In this document: piece by piece, positions 55,796 to 64,000 of the stretch
Position numbering within the stretch: position 1 is the first letter of the stretch
How the letters are laid out: every line of letters begins with the position of its first letter
Assembly (NCBI GenBank): GCA_012064415.1
Contig: SSNU01000037.1
Coordinates: forward strand, 102,739-166,738
Source: Gyrodactylus bullatarudis
Lineage: Eukaryota; Platyhelminthes; Monogenea; Gyrodactylidea; Gyrodactylidae
Length of the DNA stretch: 64,000 nt
Reading direction: 5' to 3'
Notes under the pieces: model-generated
Told to the model about the DNA's origin: nothing
The model's input: only the letters and a program-made list of their open reading frames with translations
Database searches by the model: none
Made by a program: the position numbers and the translations under genes

Positions 55796-55842
55796 AATCT
55801 ATGCCGAACAGCTCCCTGAAGAACTACTTGGGTCAAAATTAT

Positions 55843-57364
55843 AATTTTGAATCTGCATATTGAAAGCTGACTGAAAATTTGATATCGTCAATTTTGATGT
55901 CATTCTGATTAATAACTGGAAAATATGAATGAGTAGCTGTTCTAAAGATTAGCTGAATAAAATTCAAATCCATTTCATCGAATGCCATCTAAATAACTAG
56001 CTTATTTTCATAGTTTTTTTTGGATAATTTCAATAAAATAATACTGAATAATAACAACTGAAAGTAAATGCAAATACTTTTTTTCATTCTATCCTCGCGT
56101 GTCATAATGAAGCAATACAAGAGTTTTTTGTTCGTTTTGTATTTTTGTTTTAGTAATTTGTAAAAGTGTTTTACTATCATGATAAAAATACATAAAATGT
56201 AATATTCTTATTAGTTACTGCTTATTCATAGCTTTTCTCTTTTTCATCATGCCAGATTTGTCAGAATCGATTTGGATATTTTCAGCTAAAAGATGAAAAA
56301 ATTCTTATAATTTATAAATATATTTACCAATATTTACTATAAATACAGAAATGCATTACTTTTTCGATTTAAACAACACTTTGATACTTTTTTACTTAAC
56401 CCTTTCGTCAGGTTCGCTCTATATAGGGCAATTATTCAAAGTTGAAAATTCTCAGTTATTACGCTGACCCAAAAAATATCACATAATCTATTTAATAATT
56501 TACGTTAAACAAATCTCGAAATTACCAAAAAATCTCCAAGAGATATCTAAACTTGGATAAAATAACCAAATTTCGTTAAAATTGGTTTTCATCTACTCAT
56601 TAGTAAATGGGAAATTCAATAGAAAATTGACTTTTTTGATCAAAAGAATTCTTATTGAATAGAAATCTCATTAGAATCTCATTTGAAATAGTTTTATATC
56701 AATTCTGAGTCTTTTTCTCGATCGGTTTTCTTATCGTCTCGAAAGGGTTAAATACACTTATTTTATTTATAAATCTGATTGAATATAGAATTTAAAAAAT
56801 CAATATTCTTCTCCGGATAACCAAGTGAGAATTAGTTTTTTGATAAAAATAATTGAATCTGACTAAAATTAGGCCGTTTTAGGAAAATTTATCGATTTCG
56901 AAGATGTAAGCAATTCAAACAACATTGAATTTTTCAATTATTACGAAGGGGGATGAATCAAAATTTGAAGTTTAACCTTATCTTGTTACATAATCTATAG
57001 AAATAAAACTTGAAATTCTAAATCTTACAAGGTCTTTAAGAAATGAAACAATGCGACCATTTAGAATATTGAAAATTGTATATCAAACCCATAAAATCTG
57101 AAAATCCCTTCCACGTAAAATACTCCTTTTAACATTTATCATCAAAATTTTTTTCCTGAACACATGCCTAAGCTATACAAATGCCAGTTATTGAGTGTCA
57201 TATCCATTATATTTTATAAATTGTTTACAAATTTCTTAGTCAAAGAAAGCTCATTAATCATTTTTTTCAGTAAATGTAAGCTTTTTTTGTCCATTATTGA
57301 TAATAGTTGTGGGGATCATCTAATAGTGGGCTTCATGTTCTACAGCTATTCTCAATGAATTTTA
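55843..57364. other. Intergenic, nothing supported
   Basis: AT-rich. A stretch near 56840-56900 (TTGAATCTGACTAAAATTAG GCCG) is a remnant of the 14.0-kb fold-back family. No coding signal. Confidence 0.45.
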
Positions 57365-57960
57365 TAATTCATGATTTTTACAAAAAATCTTATTTTTTCA
57401 TAAAGGTATAAACATTTTCGAAAGATTTAAAGGTAACTGATTCAAAATGTACACTTTTACTGATTTGAGAAAAAAATTTTGTAAAAGAGACATTTTAAAA
57501 TTCGAGATGGCGTGATTTTTTTAAACTTTGGGTTAAAATTTTTGTTGATTTCAAGGTCTGAAAGGAATCAAACGTTATTTTTCAGGATCATCATTACACA
57601 AAGAAAATATTTACTCCTGTTCATTTTTTGAAAAAACACACCATTTATGTGGAAAAGTCTACTTACTATTTTTCGAACATTTTTACTGCTTGGAAATTGA
57701 TAAACTAGGGTGATCCAAGATCATTTCAAAATAATGTTTGATTCCTCTCAGACCTTAAAAGCAACAAAAATTTTAATTCAAAGTTTAAAAAAAATTAAAA
57801 AATCACGCCATCTCAAAATCTCTCATTTTAAAATGTCTCTAAAATTTTTCAAATAAAACTTTTTTTCAAAATTTTTTTTCTCAAATCATTAAAAGTGTAC
57901 ATTTTGAATCAGTTGCAAAATTTTTTGATACCTTGATGAAAAAACGAGTATTTTTTAAAT
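57365..57960. mobile_element. Fold-back element, family C copy 2
   Basis: The left arm (TTCATGATTTTTACAAAAAA, TCAAAATGTACACTTTTACT) returns inverted near 57890-57955 (AAAAGTGTACATTTTGAATC, then TACCTTGATGAAAAAA). It is the same family as 42180-42660. Confidence 0.7.
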
Positions 57961-58879
57961 CATTGAAAATAGCTTAGATCTGAGTATTTGTTGAAAAACT
58001 TTTATTTAAATCATAAATTCCCATATACATATTGGTGTTGATGTAATTTTGTCAAATGATCGAAACTAGCTTTCAGTCTAAAACATATTTGTGATTTTCA
58101 ACGTTCTATCATTACTAAGGTGAGTTTTTTTTCATCGAAAAAATAAAGTCAAAATTTTTTATTAAAATCAATAAATAATAGAAAAATTAGACTTATTAGT
58201 GAACTATAGTAAAGTCTATGATGTTCTGACGAGTCCTATTGAAGTCAAAACACAAAAACGTAAAGCACCAATTAGTTTACAAACGTTCAAAATCTAAAAA
58301 GTTCAAATTTTTGACTTTTGCATCTATGAAAATCTTAGAGATAATTATATCAAAAAGTTTTATCTAAAAATATTTGCACATTGTATATGTTAAAATTTCA
58401 AGAAACAAAATGTTTCAATATTAAAATACAATTTATAAGAGGATTCATCTTGAAAGTCTTGAGTATTTGCAATCAGGAAGAATTTTCATGAAATAATTTT
58501 TCCTCCACTCGTACGCCATTGTAATTTGGAAGATATTTCTTCTAATTTAATTTAAAAATTCTCTTCAGAAATACAGAGAATTTCCTCAATTGTATAATTT
58601 TGAAATAAAATATTCTCCGTTACAGTTTTCATCTTTTACAATTTGGTTCAAGAAATCTTTAAATAAAGTAAAAGGGATGAATGAAATACTTTAGCTCATG
58701 ACATTTGCTTATTGTTCCTGTAATAATCCAACATTGAAATAAATTTCATTTATATAAGATTTTTATTTGAAAAATTTAATAAAATAGTTATGATTATCTG
58801 GTACATAAATTGAAATAATAGGAATAATCTGGGATATCTTTAGGTTTTCAAAAACATCAAAATAGAGTTGAAATGTGTG
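57961..58879. other. Intergenic, one possible ribozyme fossil
   Basis: AT-rich. At 58225-58260 the text CTGACGAGTCC followed by degraded sequence may be a hammerhead fossil. The GAAA block is not preserved. Nothing else supported. Confidence 0.35.
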
Positions 58880-59370
58880 TCTCTAGGGATGAAGCGTTGT
58901 AAGAAGGATCGTGAAACTTTTTCAGGAACGAAGGTGGTAGTTTCGGTAAGAAGTAGTCGGGATCTTGTGATAGAGTACAGCTGAAAATGCGATTCTTCTT
59001 AACCAGATGGGGTATAGATCAGCCTTAACTAGAAGTTGTTTATATGAGTAAGAACCAGAGCAAGAACGGAGGAATTGAAATAGGAGGTTCTCAGTTTTTT
59101 TAAATTGTTTCGGCAAATAGTCCAGATGGGGTAGTATGTTGGAGTAATTTAGTCCAAAGTCTAAAGTACAATTAGGGGAATGTGAGAGATAGGCAGAGTA
59201 TTTTCGTCTTAACACGATTCAACGACCAATTTTTGCCAGGGATGCGTCCAAGTGTCTAAGTTCATCATGAATAATATCTGTGCCATGTTTGCATGGGCAT
59301 AGGATTTTTTTATCATTAGCATACTTGAAGTAAGTTATATCATTGGTAGATCTTTTCAATTTATCAGCTC
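58880..59370 (-). pseudogene. LINE reverse-transcriptase fragment, third copy
   Basis: On the minus strand: Thr-Tyr-Phe-Lys-Tyr-Ala-Asn-Asp (a mutated Tyr-Ala-Asp-Asp box, about 59330), then a region with a frameshift, and Leu-Leu-Phe-Gln-Phe-Leu-Arg-Ser-Cys with Tyr-Ser-Tyr-Lys-Gln-Leu-Leu and Pro-Ile-Trp-Leu-Arg-Arg-Ile-Ala. It matches the 32.5-kb copy closely in the last part. The active-site Asp to Asn change and the frameshifts show it is dead. Confidence 0.75.
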
Positions 59371-59549
59371 GTCAGAATACTACAATGCCATTAAAAAGGT
59401 TTGTATTCCATGTATTAGATTAAATTGAGCAACAACCGATAAATTTCAAAATATCTTTAGCAATAGAGGAATTTCCACGAAAAGAATAGTTGTATCAAAA
59501 AGAAAAATAGATTGTGATCTTAGGTTGCTACAATGTCCATTGCAATCGA

Positions 59550-59895
59550 CGAATGGTGGCCTATGTAGACGCGTTTCTTCCTTATTAGTATCTGGATTCG
59601 TTTTTGAGGCAACGCTTCTAACCACTAGTACGTTCATCTCCGAAACACTTCTAAATCTCCCACTGTGATTTGAATATTATTTGAGTCTCTAATTGAATTG
59701 ACACTTGCTTGTCTGATTTCTAACATTTACAACTATTCTCTATCAATTTGGTAATTTATGATTTTAAAAAAAAACTCATTTTTTCATCAAGGTATCAGAT
59801 TATAGGAAGTAGACTTTCGCGCGAAAATGAAGTGTTTCCTAAAATCCTTAGCTTTAGGTTTGAGAAGACAACCTCTATTTAGTTTCATATGGATA
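59550..59895. repeat. Remnant of the tRNA/hammerhead element, interrupted by a fold-back fragment
   Basis: Minus strand near 59625-59555 holds the A-box-like ACTAGTGGTTAGAAGCGTTGC, then the 3' half of the hammerhead (AAGGAAGAAACGCGTC). The family tail (TTGAATATTATTTGAGTCTC) runs on the plus strand from about 59670, so the copy is rearranged. A piece of fold-back family C sits at about 59745-59800, and the tail resumes at about 59855 (GAGAAGACAACCTC). Confidence 0.55.
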
Positions 59896-62800
59896 ATTTT
59901 AATTACGCTAAACTCTCTAAAAAATGTATGGCTGGAAAACCCGACGCACAAAATAAAATCGATGGTTTACTCATTAGTATTATAATGAAAATATAATAAA
60001 TTTATTTGATATTTGAGAAATTTTAGGGCCGAAGATACATTAATTTCTGGTTTAATTTGATGAAATTTTGAATTTACACTAAACACTTTCTCCTCCAGAA
60101 CCTTAGTAATAATAAGAATAATTTTTTCTTCTCATAGAAGCATAAAAATAACACCATCAGATGCAAAACCTTCGTAAATCTCAGCCAGAAATATAATTCT
60201 GGCTAAAAACTAGACGAGTATTTTAATTTTAAATTGAATGACTAAAACCACTGCAATTTCTAGATTAAAAAAACAATTTTATATATGAATATATAAAAAA
60301 TTTTAACTACTACTTAGGGGAAAATTTGGATTATTTCAAAAAAGTTTGTAGCTACCTAAACATTCAATCACCTATTTATTATCGTTCATGATTTTAGATT
60401 CTGTCCCGAATACAACCTGTTTTCTTAAGTCACTGCTCTTGCCTTTAAAATCACTCAGGGATAAATAATTCAAATTTCAATGTCAATGATAATTATTACT
60501 ATTCATTTTATTATATCATAATAGATGAATTTTATTGATTTTACTGAAATTTAAGATGGTTAGATAAGCAATTTTCCCTTTATTTGAAGAGGAATTTTTG
60601 AAGTGAGATTGCTAAATTCCTTCCTTTTTCTGCATTCATTTCTCCTATTTTTCTTCCTACATTTATATATTCAAAAGATTCACTACATTACTTTCAACTG
60701 AACTAGGGAATGACAATGCATTTAGGTATGAATACTTTTTTTATTTTCCTACGATAAGGCACACAAGAGTCTGATATGTAACCTATCATTATAGAAAGTT
60801 TGCAGTGAACATTCTGTTTGTGTAAAAGAACATGTCAGAATCAAGTTCTTTTCCTGAATTTCAAAGGAATTGCCGCTACTTGAAGTTTACTATGCCCACT
60901 GTGACTGATTCATTTTAAGGTGATCAAAGGTTATAAAAATTCGATTGTTCCAAAATATAATCTTTAGTTGAAGAAATATAAAAAATCAAAGATCACTTTC
61001 TTGAAGCGGAAGGGAGATTGATTTTAATTAAAGAATGGGGTCTCTTACCATTTCCCGTGTTCTGTGGGTCGAAAAACATTTGAATCTAAATTAATGCTTG
61101 AGATTATTGATATAATCATAAAATAAGAGTTAAAAACTTTTGTTCATTTCACAGCTTCAAGTTGTATTCGTTTGGATTTGTTAAATGTGACTGAACTCCT
61201 CTTTGGACATATTTTTGGAAAATTATCAACAATGATCAAGACGTATCAAACAAGAAAGCCATGATTTTTCAATTTTGAATAAGAATTTGAGATAAATTTG
61301 TGGGTAAAGGATAAATTTTCAGGTAAACAATGCATTGCTCATTTATTTGTCACCACCATGAAGAATTATAATGAAAGAGAAGAAAATTCCAGGTTTATTG
61401 ATTTTTCAATAGGTTATCAGATTGGTTTCAAGGCTTAATAAATTTTAAATAGTTTTCTAGATCTGAATACTATGGTTTTAAGATACAATTGAAGAGAATT
61501 CAGAGTACAAGTTTCTCATCCCACGAATGGAAGAGGCTTTGGAGAAAGGTTTGTTACACTTCAATTAAATCTATTTTTACTGATATTTATTGAATTTTTC
61601 AGATTCCATCATGGATCAAAACAATTTTCCTAAACATTTTGATGGAAAAAGCCTAATTTTTAAGGCATTATATGGTATCCAATTATGAATCCGGAAAAAA
61701 TCCAAAAATAGATCGAATCTTTAATATTTTTTTATTCGGATCTAATGTAAGTGCTGCTAAAAAAACTCCATGAATTAAACCTAAGAGAAATAATCATGAT
61801 TGTTGATATTTCGAAATGGATTTGATTGACAACTTTATGTGAATTAAAAAACCACTTGAAGATAATTCATTTTTCAATATTCATCAGCCTTCTTCAACAA
61901 AAGAAGGATTCAATTAAAATGACGAAGATAACTTGATTTGAGAAATTCTATAATTGATTTATCCAATAAAAAGAAGTCTAGCTATTTTGGTTTCTGGCTA
62001 TATTTCAACTTCTCTCAAGATAATATATCTTCAAATATGCGTTTAATACCAATTCAAAATGAACTAATCCTAACCTAATGATCAAAGGGTTTCATAGTTT
62101 GGAATTGAAGATTCCTATTTGAAACATTTTAAGGCTTTTCACATGAAAATTACCGTTTGTGAGAACATTACGAACATTTGATAACTAAAGCTAGTTGATA
62201 TGAAGATGAAAAATCACTATTCTTACTGATAGTCAGGAACACAAATCTTTTTTGGGTCCCACTAAAAAAGAAAAAATTCAATCTGACAAAAATTTAGCCA
62301 TTTTTCGAATTTCGAAAATGCCTGAAGTCTGAGCTCTTTTATTGATTTCAAAGATTTGAAGCAATTTTTCGATTAACATTAGACAGAAAATACAAATTCA
62401 ACTAAAGAAATTCACAGAAATTCCTCATGATAGTGGAAATTCTCATCTTCATGTCAACTAGCTTTATATTGTATTTCAGAATCCTAGAAAAAAAATCTTG
62501 ATGAAAATTGTCAACTCAAATATTTTTTAATACGAGAAATGGCCGTAGTTGAGTCATTTTCATCGTTTCTTCTATTTAAAAATAAGTTATGCATTAGAAT
62601 ATAGGTTTAAAATCATTTGTTATCGAATATTGGTTAAACAGTTTTGATATACAGTTGTGCCCCAGTTTTGGTGTATGAGAAATCGCACACTCCAATTTTC
62701 CTATGAAAAATAGTTTTTCTCATCAAGACACTGAAACGACTTTTGATAGAATTCGTCATTGATTTTTAATAAGACATGAAGATGTAATTAATTATAATTG

Positions 62801-63383
62801 AAAAAAAGGGGGATTAGTAATTGGGCTAAAAAAGCACTCAATGATTCATATGCATTCTGGGAGACTCGAAATAGGAATGAAAAAGAAAAAACCAGATTCG
62901 CAATCAACATAAAATTTTGAACTAGGTTTCTTTTTAAAATTTTGAAATATCTCATTGGAAACCAGACTTTTTAGGAGATGAAAGCAGAAAATTTTACCAA
63001 AAATTAGAAAAAAAAATTTTTTTTTACTTTGACCGCAAATTTTAGCGGCTTATTTTCCTCAAACCCACCTAAAAGATCCATCATTCGACGCAGAATTTTA
63101 TACTTTCTCACTTTATCTGAAAAGATCTTAATTAACTATAATTACTTTTGTGAAAATCTAATTTAAAAATATTTTTAATTAGAAATTTTCCCAAAATTCG
63201 TTTTTCCCCATTATCTCTGAAAATGAGAACGATATCAGAATTTTGAGAACAGATTTGGAATCAGCATAAAATTTTGATCCTGATATTATTTACTCTTTTA
63301 ACAGACTTTTAAAAAATTTCCATGACCACCAGTGTTAATGAAGCTAACATAGAAAATATTTGAAACTAAATTAAGACCCATAA
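59896..63383. other. Intergenic, nothing supported
   Basis: About 3.5 kb of AT-rich sequence. Only remnants of the 14.0-kb fold-back family (about 62270-62460) are recognisable. No ORF with a domain pattern and no RNA gene. Confidence 0.45.
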
Positions 63384-63440
63384 TTAATAATTATAATAAT
63401 AATAATAATAATAATAATTATTATTATAATTATTAATTAT
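63384..63440. repeat. AAT microsatellite forming a palindrome
   Basis: TAATAATTATAATAATAATA continues into ATTATTATTATAATTATTAA: a trinucleotide run that switches strand in the middle, giving a perfect-looking self-complementary hairpin. Short inverted flanks (CACCAGTGTTAAT at 63325, CACTGGTGGTGATG at 63453) make the structure larger. Confidence 0.8.
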
Positions 63441-64000
63441 AGACTATAACTATAATGATTACACTGGTGGTGATGAAAAAAATATTTTTAGGTACACCTA
63501 GGAATTTTTCAGGGTTTGTAAAAAATAAGATACTGATCTCAAATGTGGTTGAATTTTATAATTCTATCGAGAAATAAAAAAGTTATAGCATAAATTAACA
63601 AAATCGACATTTCCTATGGGAAAATTATCCCTATTTAGCTTAATTAGCATTTGAGTAATTATTTGTTGGTATCATTAGAAAGAGCGCAAAATTCTGCGTC
63701 GAATGTTACCTTTTGCGCCCGCAGATGTTATTTTTTAGCTGCTCAAAGTCATTTTTCACTAAAAAAATAGGTAATTTTGGTGATATTTTTTCGTCATTCT
63801 GGCTCTCTAGACTGCAAACAAAAAGTGAATCTTAAGATGTAAGACTTCTATCAGATGCAAAATTTTATGATCCTTCGATGGGTGCTATTTTCAGCCCTGT
63901 ATCTTATTTCCTTCTATGAGAAAACAAGCATTTTGATCAATAAACCTTTATTATCTTTTTAATTACGATTAATTGATATTTTTCGTATTTGATTGATGTT
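63441..64000. other. Right-edge sequence, nothing supported
   Basis: AT-rich with no ORF longer than background and no repeat match elsewhere in the window. Confidence 0.4.

Noticed and set aside
58225..58260. Hammerhead ribozyme (CTGACGAGTCC)
   Set aside because: Only the 5' half matches; GAAA, helix II pairing and the cleavage triplet are missing. At most a fossil.
1..64000. CRISPR arrays, operons, bacterial promoters
   Set aside because: Spliced genes and eukaryotic transposons show this is an animal genome; no regularly spaced repeats with unique spacers were seen.

Overview
This is an AT-rich animal genomic window with spliced genes, long introns and dense transposon debris. Every gene join uses GT-AG introns. 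The filamin and DEG/ENaC sequences look arthropod-like (inference). A short run of three CCTAA units, the insect/crustacean telomere repeat, fits but proves nothing. I cannot name the species.

Genes. (1) Minus strand, 524-11329: the 5' part of a filamin gene. It has two calponin-homology domains and the first immunoglobulin-like filamin repeats over nine exons (two of them microexons), and it runs off the left edge. (2) Plus strand, 18819-28039: a nine-exon gene that I assembled from in-phase splice sites. Every intron is phase 1, and the protein is 2075 aa. It has a long disordered Ser/Lys/Asp-rich region with many repeats of a Val-Met-Asp/Glu-Val-Ser-Glu type motif, a basic Gly-Arg-Pro-x-Arg motif, and a C-terminal cupin-like segment resembling the CENP-C/Mif2 cupin. 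It is a candidate fast-evolving inner-kinetochore protein. (3) Minus strand, 36216-36471: the last exon of a DEG/ENaC (pickpocket-type) sodium channel.

Mobile DNA fills most of the rest. There is a hAT transposase remnant inside repeat arms (about 15.98-18.26 kb). Two hAT-type MITE families have perfect 8-bp target duplications (28.7, 36.9 and 42.8 kb). An internally deleted Ginger-type integrase transposon lies at 45.4-46.8 kb. A 1.2-kb element has near-identical arms of about 400 bp (34.3-35.5 kb). A GC-richer TIR element has one long ORF (39.0-40.1 kb). Three LINE reverse-transcriptase fragments (32.6, 53.5, 59.0 kb) and a Tc1/mariner-like transposase pseudogene (53.8-54.4 kb) are also present, with several fold-back families (14.0, 26.2, 30.8, 42.2, 57.4 kb).

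The most unusual system is a family of short terminal-inverted-repeat elements. Their centre carries a tRNA-like polymerase III promoter block followed by a type I hammerhead ribozyme motif. Copies lie at 14.6, 31.2 and 50.0 kb, with eroded remnants at 7.6, 13.4 and 59.5 kb. Each copy has a different lesion in the ribozyme, which suggests a functional ancestor. The mix of tRNA head, ribozyme and long inverted repeats resembles schistosome Sm-alpha-type ribozyme SINEs but adds a fold-back architecture.
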